DNA of 64,000 bases from Mytilus galloprovincialis (taxonomy: Eukaryota; Mollusca; Bivalvia; Mytilida; Mytilidae), in assembly GCF_965363235.1 (NCBI RefSeq), contig NC_134844.1:78213244-78277243 (forward strand), given 5' to 3'. Both the position numbers and the translations under genes were made by a program. The notes beneath the pieces were generated by a model. It was not told the origin of the DNA. It searched no databases and was given only the letters and a program-made list of their open reading frames with translations. This document shows positions 23,600 to 34,376 of the stretch, piece after piece; position 1 is the stretch's first letter; each line of letters opens with the position of its first letter.

Positions 23600-24905
23600 T
23601 TGAAAATTTATTTGTGTACTATGGTGCGTTTATTTTGTTTTAATCAATCTATCCAAAACTCTACATCGAAGAAATGGATTGAGGACTCATCTTTGAAATT
23701 TACGTCATATTTTTACCGAAAGTGTCAACTTTATATTCAAACATTTACAACATGATAGAATAAGTGGTTTTGGGGATAACTGAAAGCCAAAAGTTTAATG
23801 ACCAGCACAAAAAAAAATCATTTTCTTTACATTTTAAAAAAAGTTGAATATTTGAATAATAAATTGATTTCTATGTCCGCCATTTTAGATATAACCGGAA
23901 GTAAGGGTCTTTAAGACATATTTCATATACATTGTATTCATCAAAAGCACCAAAGAAAGGTTCCTGCACAATGTAATGATAGTAGCAATACGTTAAAACA
24001 CATTTCAATTACCATCCCTAAAAAATAAGTTTATTTAAGTACAATGTCTGCCATGTTGGATTTTAACCGGAAGTTGGGTTTTTGAAGACTTCTAATCAAT
24101 ATAATATGGGGACGAAGTCCCCAATAACAGCAGAAAATTCAATAAAAAAAAAATCGGGAAAATTTTCCCGATATTTTCATTGTACTAATGAACTCAAAAT
24201 CATTCAATTTTTTTTTTTGTCGCGTTTTTGAATTTCCGGATCTGCGCAGAAATCTACTTCCGTTCCCGATCTTGTTTGCATGAGACTTTGAATAAAATGT
24301 ATATTTATCAGTCTAAGAAAGGAACTCAATACTAATTCATTTTTAAAAATTGTTTGTTATAAAAAAAAAAACGTTACCTGATGACAGCGTTTCTTTGTTT
24401 ACATTGAATATGACGTCATAACTTAAATAACGTCACAACTAAAATCCCTAACAACAGAACCAATATCGGAAACGTTACGTTCTTTGTTTACATTGAATAT
24501 GACGTCATAACGTCACAACTAAATCCGTAACAATAGAACCAAAATCGGAAACGTTACGGTAATTCCGTTTCTCTTTTTAACTTGTTTGATTTATAAAAAA
24601 AATCATAGACTTCGTCCCCATTCACAGGTTATGCCTGCCTCATATTATATCCAAAAGTAGTACATAACAAAGGTTTGTACCAAATATTATGCTAGTAGCA
24701 TGATAATAACACCTTTTCACATACTAGCCTTCGATATTAGGCTGATTCAAGTATGATGTCCGCCATTTTGGATTTTACCGGAAGTGAGACATTTTTTTTC
24801 TATCTGAAGTAAAAGAGTAATAGTTGAGGAAGGTTTATGCCAAATTTCATGCTTGTAGCAGGATGTGCACAATAAGTCTGAAATATGCTTGTAGCCGCCG
24901 GACTA
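23600..24905 (-). mobile_element. Right long inverted arm of the composite element, with an inserted MITE
   Basis: Reverse-complement counterpart of 20985-21735. The arm is split at about 24105/24650 by another element. A third copy of the same arm at 29655-30020 lacks that insertion. Confidence 0.7.
24106..24650. mobile_element. MITE-like insertion with GGGGACGAAG termini
   Basis: It starts TATGGGGACGAAGTCCCC and ends ACTTCGTCCCCATTCACAGG near 24627. Inside is a ~90-bp direct repeat containing TTTGTTTACATTGAATATGA then CGTCATAACG. The paralogous arm at 29.9 kb runs uninterrupted through this point. Confidence 0.65.
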
Positions 24906-24917
24906 TAAGTTTAGTAA

Positions 24918-26555
24918 TAGATCCTTTCAACATCTCTCAACACCGACTAATGACACCTACAGTTTACAGGTAAAATGGATGGGTCGTCTCAAGACAAAAA
25001 CCGTCATGATTATCAATACGTAATATATTGGATTGGCGGATATATACTGTCTTGACTTTGTAGCTTCACAATATAATTATATCAACCAAATAAATAAATA
25101 AATATATGTCACTGTCAAATAATATTCTTATGTTATATGTATTTACACGACATTTCATGTTAAATGATTAAAACAAATACAGCAACCGCCGTTCTGCTTC
25201 CTAATCCGCTTTCTCTTCAATTTTATGATTATGCGAGTCCTTTACCAATTATTTGCCGCATGTAAAAAACGATTAATTTGTTGGTGTAAAAGCTTTTATG
25301 AAATTTTCCAAAATTTATGAAAAATAATTACTGGACTGTCCGTACGTCCGTATCACATTTGTGAACATGACCAAATTGGTATTTTTCAACCGATCTTCAC
25401 CTTCCTTAGTTGATGTACATATTCAATTTCTAGAGGGATAATCACATATTGATTTCGAAGGTCTAAGGAAATTCTCCGCTTCAAGATATTTTGTTAGCGT
25501 TGATGTTTTTCATGATAAATTTTGAAAAAAAATATACTTGACTTCTCGTTTTAATGTTACAACATTGTAAGCAGTGCATTTTTTACGTACCTGCGTATGA
25601 AATTTATATTTCAAGATGTTAATTAATACTATAGGGCTTGTTGACATTGCAAAATCGACATGGACAGTGCTAAGCAGGGGTTTGGAAACCGACGGCTGAA
25701 AACAACATACATTGTCCCTTCGTCATAGCGTCCTTCCCCCGTTCCTGAAAATGACCTTTCGGTTTCTTACAAGAAGTTGATCAAATTTCGTTGATTTTAT
25801 TTATACACTGTCATTGCTATATTTTGTTTTGTTTTCATGGGGTCAGAATTTATTTCTCTATATCCAATTTCCGGAACAAAGTTTTGTACCTTTTTCAAGT
25901 TTTTTCGTACTTTAGATTTTTTTTGTATCTCATATATGACCATACATAAGGGAGGTTTTGAATCAAAACAGGGAGAAATAATCCGCTGCATTTCCCTTAG
26001 AGACAAAGTTTATCCATATCGTCATCCTTTAGTTACACCATTTATAACACCTCAAATTAATCGTAAGCCATAACATTTAAGAGAAAGAACAGAAAATTTA
26101 AACGCGTGATTGGTGAATACAGAATTCAAGTGGAACACCAAATTGGTGAATTAAAAATATACACAAAGTATTCAGTACATTACGGAGGCACACAAGGCCA
26201 AATCTAACAGACATTGTGGAAACATGTGCCGCCTTTCTCAACAGACATAAAACATTGTTTAATTAAATATCAAATACAATTAAACATGCTTTGTTCTTTT
26301 CATTTTCCAAATTCCACCATGACAGCTAGAAGCTCAACGTCTAAAAAGATGAAATGTGACTTAAAGCCCATCATTTTCTTTATAATAAATTTTAAAAAAA
26401 TCCATGTGATTTGAACTCTGTAGGAAAGTTCTATCATTGTCAATGAAAGCAATAAAATCAATAATGATTTCATTTTTTTTTAAATTTTGAGACGACCCCT
26501 CACATTTTATCTCTCAACTGTAGGTGTCGAGAGATGTTGAAAAGGTCTAATGGTC
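24918..26555. mobile_element. 1.6-kb element bounded by inverted repeats
   Basis: CCTTTCAACATCTCTC.ACACC..CTACAGTT..GGGTCGTCTC at the left is mirrored by GAGACGACCCCTC..AACTGTAGGTGTCGAGAG then ATGTTGAAAAGG at the right. No transposase-like frame is seen inside. Confidence 0.6.
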
Positions 26556-26589
26556 AGTTATATACTTTTTTACATTTCAATTGCTTTAG

Positions 26590-26990
26590 ATTTGTTATTT
26601 GTAATTGGAATAAAGAAGTATATACAGGAACAACAATAAATAAAGGCAACAGTAGTATACCGCTGTTCAAACTCATAAATCCATGGACAAAAAACAAAAA
26701 TGGGTAACAAACTAAAACTGAGGGAAACGCACCAAACATAAGAGGAGAACAACGACACAACACTACAATGTAACACACACAGAAACGGGCCAATCATCAG
26801 ACAAAATCCCACGAGAATAACAAATATAACATCAAAACCAAATACATGAATTTGGGATAGACAAGTACCGTGACACGTCTTATCTCAATGTGAATTTACA
26901 CTCAAAAATAAGAGAAAACAAATGACGCAACGTTAAAATGTAACACACACAGAAACGAACTATAATATAACAATGGCCATATTCCTGACT
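26590..26990. repeat. Dispersed mussel repeat (ACAGTAGTATACCGCTG block)
   Basis: The order AAAGGCAACAGTAGTATACC, AATCCATGGACAAAAAACAA, GAGGGAAACGCACCAAACAT and TGTAACACACACAGAAACG is familiar from mussel DNA, and part of it occurs twice here (26768 and 26940). The open frames inside have no domain. Confidence 0.5.
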
Positions 26991-27149
26991 TGGTAAAGGA
27001 CATTTTTAAAGGAAAAATGGTGTGTTGAACCTGGTTTTGTGGCATGCCAAACCTCGCACTTTAATGGCAATGTTAAATATAACATTGAAATGACAACATA
27101 ATATTACAGGACTACAATACAAATAAATAGGAGAACGTATTAGACAAAG

Positions 27150-27290
27150 AAACACTAGCCCGCCAGCAGGCCGTCCACGTACCTTTACCCGTGGTAGCCC
27201 GCTAAAAGGTCGACCACGTACCTTTACCCGCGGTCGAGACCCGTGGTAGCCCGCTGTCAGGTCGACCACGTACCTCTAAACCATATATAT
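27150..27290 (-). repeat. GC-rich satellite block 1
   Basis: Units of GTGGTAGCCCGCTAAAAGG, CGACCACGTACCTTTACCCG and CGGTCGAGACCCG, the same satellite as 30235-30930 in the orientation of its right half. Confidence 0.75.
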
Positions 27291-27950
27291 TCTTGTAGGG
27301 GACAATAAAACAAATCAAATGAAACAAAGGGGAAGTCCCTGGGGGTCACCCCACCCCGTTCAATTTGAGAATGTGCTATTAACTTGTAAACGGTCCAGAT
27401 CCCCACCCCTAAACCATATATCTTCTTGTAGGGGTCAATACAACAAATTGAATGAATTAAAAGGGAAGTCCCTTGGGGGTCACCCCACCCCCTCTTGTTT
27501 GAAAACTTGTAAACGGTCCAGATCCCCACCCCCTAAACCATATATATTCTTGTAGGGGACAATAAAACTAATGAAATGAAATTCAAGGTAAGCCCTGGGG
27601 TCACCCCCACCCTGTTCAATTTAAGAATGTGCTATTATCTTTTAAACGTTCCAGATCCCCATCCCTAAACCATATATATTCTTGTAGGGGACAATAAAAC
27701 AAATGAAATAAAATAAAAGGGAAGTCTTTAGGGGGTCACCCCACCCCCTCTTGTTTTAAAACTTGTTAACGGTCAAGATCCCCACCCCTAAACCATATAT
27801 ATTCTTGTACGGAAGAATAAAACACAACAAATGAAATATAGGAGAGTCTATGGGATTCACCCCACCCCACATGTATGAAAAACTTTTAAATGGTTGAGAT
27901 CCCCACCGCTAAACCATATATATTCTTGTATGGGACAATAAAACAAGTCA
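27275..27950 (+). repeat. Tandem repeat, six units alternating ~133 and ~123 bp
   Basis: The landmark CTAAACCATATAT occurs at 27275, 27409, 27533, 27665, 27788 and 27909. The longer units carry an extra AATGTGCTATTA block. Each has a TTCTTGTAGGGG and a GGGGTCACCCC-type block. The array ends 100 bp before the 18S fragment. Confidence 0.8.
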
Positions 27951-28052
27951 AATTGTTTGGAGACTTATTGTTTTTGCTCAGTTCTTATTATTTTTATGTC
28001 ACCCGATCGACAATGTCGGGTGACATATTGCTTTTCCTCTGTTTCTTTTTCT

Positions 28053-28248
28053 GCAATAACAGGTCTGTGATGCCCTTAGATGTTCGAGGCCGCACGCGCG
28101 CTACACTGAAGCAATCAGCGTGTTTTTGCCCTTGCCTGGAAAGGTCGGGTAACCCGTTGAACCTCCTTCGTGCTAGGGATTGGGGCTTGTAATTCTTCTC
28201 CATGAACGAGGAATTCTCAGTAAGCGCGAGTCATAAGCTGGCGTTGAT

Positions 28249-28295
<47 letters not shown>

Positions 28296-28441
28296 GCGTT
28301 TTAGTGAGCGCCTCGGATTGGACCCGGAAATGGTTGGCAACAACCGTACCGGTGTGCCGAAAAGACGCGCAAACTTGAACGCCTAGAGGAAATAAAAGTC
28401 GTAACAAGGTTTCCGTAGGTGACCCTGCGGAAGGATCATTA
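28053..28441 (+). rRNA. 18S rRNA, 3'-terminal fragment (~390 nt), rDNA-derived pseudogene
   Basis: The sequence from AATAACAGGTCTGTGATGCC through TTTGTACACACCGCCCGTCG and GTCGTAACAAGGTTTCCGTA to the terminal GGATCATTA is unmistakable small-subunit rRNA. About 1.4 kb of 5' sequence is missing. It is joined upstream to a GTCACCCGATCGACAATG palindromic repeat. A few changes, such as GTTCGA where GTCCGG is usual and GCTGGCG where GCTCGCG is usual, suggest it is not under selection as a working gene. Downstream it continues into likely ITS1. The block is isolated, not part of an rDNA array in this window. Confidence 0.95.
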
Positions 28442-28840
28442 CCGCTATCGAAGATTTATATCACCAAACAATTAAACCCTTTTCGTTAAATAAATGAGTT
28501 GTCAGACTGATTCAATTTGATTTTACACTTTTTTAAAGTTGGGCGAGTCGGTTTCAAGAGTGGGGCGAGAGTGGGGCATTTTTTTTATATAAAGTGGCGA
28601 TATAGTGTGGGCCGATTGGCCAGTGGGACGAGTGGAAATTATTTGATATCTACTCATCATGTTCGGAGGCGTAGGGTCGTGCAGCCACTATGTCGCCTTT
28701 ACCAACTGTTTGGGACCGTAGGATTGGACGAGAGATCGGACCGGCAAGTGCATGCCTTTATCCATAAATCAGATGTTTGGATTTCTCATTTGCATTGTTT
28801 CACATGTTTTCATGTCGGAACAATTTTTAAATATCTCTCT
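28442..28840 (+). other. Probable ITS1 remnant downstream of the 18S fragment
   Basis: Colinear with the 18S end and slightly GC-richer than its surroundings (GTGGGGCGAGAGTGGGGC, CGAGAGATCGGACCGGCAAG). It ends where a family B repeat begins at 28845. Identity as ITS1 is inferred from position only. Confidence 0.5.
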
Positions 28841-28844
28841 TTAA

Positions 28845-28965
28845 TAGGTTTTGCTCATTGTTAAAGGTAATGTATTGACCTACAGCTGCTTACATCAACT
28901 TCCTCTTGTTTCAGCTGGATATTTGTCACATTAGCAATCATATCACATCTTCTTATATTTATTAT
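28845..28965 (+). repeat. Family B repeat, partial
   Basis: It reads TTTTGCTCATTGTTAAAGG then ATTGACCTACAGCTG and ends in ATCATATCACATCTTC. Confidence 0.55.
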
Positions 28966-29034
28966 AAGACATCTATCTAACATGTATCCACTATTATCGC
29001 TATTTTGTGCATTTTTCTTTTGATCCTTTTTTGT

Positions 29035-29270
29035 GATAATTTTCATATCATGCTTCTCGCTTGAGATGGAAAAATTATCGCTAGAAACTAAGGAGGCCAC
29101 GTGGGGTTGCTAACGAAATTGACATGAAATTGACAACGTCGTCATAGGTAAAATAGCAATAAACAGATTATTATTGGTCATCTCAACTCGATTGCTTTTC
29201 TCACTTTCGCTGTACCAGCTCAAGCGAGAAAATCAATCTCGTTGAGATGATCAACGATAATCTATAAATA
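29035..29270 (+). mobile_element. Family D MITE, copy at 29.0 kb
   Basis: It contains ATTATCGCTAGAAACTAAGG and GACAACGTCGTCATAGGTAA, then the TCATCTCAACTCG hairpin, as at 17565-17850. Confidence 0.65.
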
Positions 29271-29654
29271 CGTGTATACACCATACCTCGTGTATTATAA
29301 GTCGATCATATGAGTTTAATGATGCAGGAAACTCCATTATTTTTTGACTTGGATCTTTCACAAACTTGTCTAAATGTTCCTGATATTCCTGGATTTTCTT
29401 CAAGAATATGGCCTCATCCCTGTCAAAATCAAATCTTGTTATTTTTTGAAAGAAAAAAGTGCTAATATTAAATGTATGATAAAATCTCTTTCCCCCACCC
29501 GATTTTCCATGGCTTATATCTTGAAAACAAGCTCATGGACCTTTCATTTTTTCTGCTTTTTTAGTTGCTTAATTATGGTCCTACATCCTGTCAATAATTA
29601 TATTTTGGCTTTAAACAGATTTTGCTTTTCTCTGCTGTTTTTGAAGTAAACAAA

Positions 29655-30020
29655 AACATTTTCTTTACATTTTGAAAAAAGTTGAATATTAAAATAGAAA
29701 ATTGATATGTCTATGTCCGCCATTCTGGATATTTCCGGAAGTAAGGTTTTTAAAGAGATGTCTTATACATTGTATCCACGAGAAGCACAAAAGATAGGTT
29801 CCTGCCCAATGTTATGATAGTAGCATTACATTAAAACATATTTCAATTACCCTCCCTAAAAAAAAATAATTATTCTAGTACTATATCCGCCATGTTAGAT
29901 TTTACCGGAAGTAGGGTTTTTGAAGACATCTTATCTATATCATATATCCAACAGTAGTATATAACAAAGGTTGGTACCAAATATTATGTTAGTAGCATGA
30001 TAATAACACCTTTTTCACAT
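29655..30020 (-). repeat. Extra copy of the composite element arm, without the MITE
   Basis: It carries TATGTCCGCCATTCTGGAT, TATCCGCCATGTTAGATTTT and the GGTACCAAATATTATG block in the order of 23840-24735. The bases at the insertion point are continuous. Confidence 0.65.
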
Positions 30021-30195
30021 ACCTACCTACCTACCTACCTACCTACACCTTCGACATTCGCCTTACCTCGTGTGCTTATGTCCTATTTTATGCTTGTGCC
30101 CGTTCGGTCACGCTTATGTCCACGAATGTCCAAGCTAATGTCCGATTGTCAGGCATTTCTATGCTTACGTCTCGCTTATGTCCGACATAGGTAAC
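30020..30195. repeat. CCTA microsatellite followed by degenerate CTTATGTCC units
   Basis: CCTA repeats at 30020-30048 precede about seven diverged units built on GCTTATGTCC(A/G) up to 30195. Confidence 0.6.
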
Positions 30196-30234
30196 GGAAG
30201 TCATCGATGATAGGTCGGTCTCGTACGTACCGCC

Positions 30235-30930
30235 GCACGCACGTGGACGGCCTGATAGCGGGCTACCGCGGGTGAAAGGTACGTGGCCGGCCTATCAGCG
30301 AGCTACCGCGGGTCGGGTCTCGACCGCGGGTGAGGTACGTGGACGGCCTGATAGCGGGCTACCGCGGGTACAGGTACGTGGACGGCCTGATAGGGGGCTA
30401 CAGCGGTTGAAAGGGCCGTGGTCGACCGATAGCGGGGTACGACGGGTCTCGACCGCGGGTAAGGGTACGTAGCCGGCTTATAGCGGGCTACCGCGGTCGA
30501 GACCCGTGATAGCTCGCTAGCAGGCCGTCCACGTCCCTTTACCCGCGGCAGCCCGCTATCAGGCCGTCCTCGTACCTTACCCGCGGTCGAGACCCGCGGT
30601 AGCCCGCTGAAGGTCGACCACGTCCCTTTACACGCGGCAGCCCGCTATCAGGCCGTCCTCGCACCTTACCCGCGGTAGCCCGCTGAAAGTCAACCACGTC
30701 CCTTTACCCGCGGTAGCCCGCTAGCAGGTCGTCCGCGTATCTTTACCCGTGGTAGCCCGCTATCAGGTCGACCACGTACCTTCCCCACCGTCGAGACCCG
30801 TGGTAGCCGGTTGGCAGGCCGTCCACGTACCTACCCGCGGTCGAGACCCGTGGTAGCCCGCTAGCAGGTCGATCACGTACCTAACCGCGGTCTACACCCG
30901 TGGTAACCCGCTATATAGGCCGGCCACGTT
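30235..30930. repeat. GC-rich satellite block 2 with an orientation switch near 30490
   Basis: Left part: units of GACGGCCTGATAGCGGGCTA, CCGCGGGT and AGGTACGTG. From about 30490 the same unit runs reversed (GTAGCCCGCTATCAGGCCGT, CCACGTACC). Some units include an extra GGTCGAGACCCG. The base composition is strikingly GC-rich against the AT-rich surroundings. Confidence 0.85.
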
Positions 30931-30937
30931 CATTTGT

Positions 30938-31738
30938 CTCTGGTGCTTATAAGCGCCAGGCCATTCTCTCTGTGGTGCTTCCAAGCACCAATCAATCTCT
31001 CTGTGGCGACTTGGTGGTGCCTATAAGCGCCAGGCCATTCTCTCTGTGGTGCTTCCAAGCACCAATCAATCTCTCTGTGGCGACTTGGTGGTGCCTATAA
31101 GCGCCAGACCATTCTCTCTGTGGTGCTTCCAAGCACCAATCAATCTCTCTGTGGCGACTTGGTGGTGCCTATAAGCGCCAGGCCATTCTCTCTGTGGTGC
31201 TTCCAAGCACCAATCAATCTCTCTGTGGCGACTTGGTGGTGCCTATAAGCGCCAGGCCATTCTCTCTGTGGTGCTTCCAAACACCAATCAATCTCTCTGT
31301 GGCGACTTGGTGTTACCTATAAGCGCCAGGCCATTCTCTCTGTGGTGCTTCCAAGCACCAATCAATCTCTCTGTGGCGACTTGGTGGTGCCTATAAGCGC
31401 CAGGCCATTCTCTCTGTGGTGCTTCCAAGCACCAATCAATCTCTCTGTGGCGACTTGGTGGTGCCTATAAGCGCCAGGCCATTCTCTCTGTGGTGCTTCC
31501 AAACACCAATCAATCTCTCTGTGGCGACTTGGTGGTACCTATAAGCGCCAGGCCATTCTCTCTGTGGTGCTTCCAAGCACAATCAATCTCTCTGTGGCGA
31601 CTTGGTGGTGCCTATAAGCGCCAGGCCATTCTCTCTGTGGTGCTTCCAAGCACCAATCAATCTCTCTGTGGCAACTTGGTGGTGCCTATAAGCGCCAGGC
31701 CATTCTCTCTGTGATGCTTCCAAGCACCAACCAATCTT
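30938..31738 (+). repeat. 74-bp satellite, about 10.8 near-identical copies
   Basis: The unit period of 74 bp was measured from successive CCATTCTCTCTGTGG positions (30961, 31035 and so on). Each unit holds two short hairpins, GGTGCTTCCAAGCACC and GGTGCCTATAAGCGCC, separated by ATCAATCTCTCTGTGGCG. Copies differ at single bases only. Open frames in it are incidental since 74 is not a multiple of three. Confidence 0.9.
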
Positions 31739-32161
31739 CCTCAAGTTAGATTTTATGGGACTTTTTTCTGTGTATATATATATATTTGGGGTATAATGCT
31801 AAAGATTAAAACTTTTAAATCTTCTGTGGCAATTACTTTTGGGTTAGGGTCAAATTTATGCTAGATTGACTGGATTATGAATTTAGCAGATTCTTCCTAG
31901 AAAAGTCATGAAAGTTGCTTGTTTATATATACAAGTTATCTCTGGAGTAAATTTTACAAAGACACTTTGTAAAGTCCCCTTTATTGTGTTTTATCCACAT
32001 AAATTCACATTCAAATATGATACAAGAAGATACTTAAAATATTTGACAGACGTCATTAACCAGCAACATCTTAGTTAATCCATGTTTACATATTTTTAAT
32101 TAAGATTTAATTATTTAATCCTCCTTTTTGATTTGCAGTTTAGTGACTCATTGGATGTGAA

Positions 32162-32256
32162 TATTTTATTTATTTTCAGAATGCCACTGACACCTATAAC
32201 CATAATATGATAACACTATGAACTAAAAAGTCTATTTAAATTTTATTTATTTTCAG
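32162..32256 (+). promoter_or_regulatory. Duplicated splice acceptor before the URAD start
   Basis: The string TTTTATTTATTTTCAGAATG ends at 32183 and again at 32260. The downstream AG (32255-32256) leads into the real ATG. The upstream one gives an ATG followed by an in-frame stop after eight codons. If both acceptors are used, the longer mRNA carries a short upstream open frame. Confidence 0.55.
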
Positions 32257-32257
32257 A

Positions 32258-33853
32258 ATGTCACTTAAAACTATATCAGCTGTGAACTCTATGAGTTATG
32301 AAGATTTCATTTCTACATTTGGTAATGTGATAGAGCACTGCTCCTTATGTGCTGCAGCAGTATGGAGAGATCGTCCCTTCTCTGACGTCAACAGTATTCA
32401 CAAGTCTTTCTGTCAGTTTGCTGATCAACTTTCTATTGGGGGTATGTATTACATGTAAAAGAGTGTCAAAAGATACCAGAGGGACATCCAAACTTCGAAA
32501 AATAAAATGACAATACCATGGATATTTAAAAATAGGAATAGAAAAACAGACAAATAATAGTACACAAGACACAACATCATGAACATAGTAAACTAAAGAC
32601 TAAGCAACACGAACCCCACCAGAAACTGGGGTAATCTCAGGTGCTCAGGAAGGGTATTATTCCTTTGATCTGTTTTTGTGATAATTTTTCATATCATGCT
32701 ACTCGCTTGAGATGGAAAATTATCACTATAAACTAAGGAGGCACGTGGCGTTGCTAATAAAATTGACATGAAATTGACAAGGTCATCATAAGTAAAATAG
32801 CGATAAACAGATTATCATTGGTCATCTCAACTCGATTGCGTTTCTCGCTTTCGTTGTACCGGCTCAGGCAAGAAAATCAATCTTGTTCAGATGATCAACA
32901 ATAATTTATAAATAAAAGTGATTTTTACTATGTTGTATTTTGTATACTGTTGTTTGTCTTATGGTCTTTTTCTTTTGAATGCCATGGAATTGTCTGTTTA
33001 TTTTTCACATGAGTTTGAATGTCCTTTTGGTATCTTCCACACTATAACACTATAAAAGAGCATTCATCCAGTTTTGTGAAAGATAAAAAGTGCAGGTGAT
33101 TGTGTTTCACAAGACATCAATGAATGTAGCCTAACCAAACAAGCTGCATACTTTTAATGCAAATATTTAGGCTAAATGATTCAGTGTCTATATTAATAAA
33201 AAAGGGAGTTCCATTAGCCAACATGATGTAAAAACAATGAATAAACTTTGTAGGACAATGGATGTTTTTTTAAAAATACAACATTCTAAGCCCTTTTGTT
33301 TTCCACATAATTAGTATTACCAAAAAGTAACAAGTTCCAGGTTGAGTCCGATACCAATATCATACATCACAGCTATACAGTCCATTCAAACCATAGTTAT
33401 TAAGGCTTTAGTACCATATCTCCTTTCTACTCTGAATTGACTGACAGATATGTCATTGCTATTTAAGATGAACAAAATCATAATGTTTAATTCTAAATAT
33501 TTTTTTCAGGAAAAGAAGGCATTTTAAGACTACTTCCAGACTTGGCAGGAAGACTGGCCATGTCTGGTGGACTGAGCAAGGAATCCACCAAAGAACAACA
33601 AAGTGCAGGTCTAAATACACTTACTGAACAAGAAAAACAAAACATGCATGATTTAAATCAACAATATAAACAAAAGTTTGGCTTCCCTTTTGTCATATGT
33701 GCTCGAGAAAACAAGAAGGAAGCCATTTTGACTGGGCTTGAGAATAGATTGAAGAATTCTGGTGAAACTGAGGCAGTAACAGGGGTGGAGGAAATTAAAA
33801 AGATCTGTAGATTGAGACTTTTAGATATTGTGGCCTCTTCCTCAAAGCTGTGA
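32258..33853 (+). CDS. URAD: OHCU decarboxylase (2-oxo-4-hydroxy-4-carboxy-5-ureidoimidazoline decarboxylase), two coding exons
   Basis: Third enzyme of urate degradation. It decarboxylates OHCU to S-allantoin in peroxisomes. Exons 32258-32441 and 33510-33853 join in phase 1 (GT at 32442, AG at 33508-33509) and give 175 residues, the normal length. The family pattern is clear: FGNVIEHCSLCAAAVW near residue 21, KEGILRL..PDLAGRLA at 63-78, ESTKEQQSAGLNTL from 86, then a FGFPFVICARENKKEAIL block and LRLLDIV near the end. The last three residues are SKL, a consensus PTS1 signal. Oddity: the family's catalytic His of HPDL is Leu70 here (CTT at 33533-33535, one base from CAT), while Glu90 and the C-terminal Arg region are kept. 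The exon begins one base after an AG, so a 5' UTR intron is likely. An AATAAA lies at 34143. Confidence 0.93.
32670..32915 (+). mobile_element. Family D MITE inside the URAD intron
   Basis: It contains AAATTATCACTATAAACTAA and TCATCTCAACTCGATTGCG, then GTTCAGATGATCAACAATAA, matching the copies at 17565 and 29035. Confidence 0.6.
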
Positions 33854-34142
33854 TATATATAGTGTATTGAGACAAAGACCTGTTATATATAATAAGTAGA
33901 GAGAGAGAGAGATGTACTTTTTTTAAATGAGATAATTAATTTTACCAACTATCAATGGAAATGGTGATTATAAAAAGATTAAAAACAAAATTTGATTTGT
34001 CAATATTGTCCTTTACTGGTATCTAAATTGTAAAAGAAGAATTTAAATGAAGCCCACTTCTTTTCACAACATACACATTAAAATATGTGTCTAGAAATTC
34101 CAAAAAATTGTTTATAATGAGCCTCGAAAATTAAAAATTTCA

Positions 34143-34148
34143 AATAAA
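34143..34148 (+). promoter_or_regulatory. Possible URAD polyadenylation signal
   Basis: AATAAA about 290 bases after the URAD stop. An earlier AATAAG near 33890 is an alternative. Confidence 0.4.
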
Positions 34149-34254
34149 CAAAAACCAAGAGTGTGGTAAAAATATGCTATTTTGATTTTGATTTTATTTT
34201 AATTGCAAAAAGCCACTTTAAACGCTCTTGGCTATATCATGGAGGTCAGCTTTT

Positions 34255-34267
34255 ATCAGTGGACCAG

Positions 34268-34301
<34 letters not shown>

Positions 34302-34326
34302 CGATGGCCGTCACCCGGTGTTGACG

Positions 34327-34360
<34 letters not shown>

Positions 34361-34376
34361 AGTGAAGAAATTCAAT

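Noticed and set aside
30938..31738. CRISPR array
   Set aside because: Regular 74-bp units have no unique spacers, the host is eukaryotic and no cas genes are present. It is a satellite.
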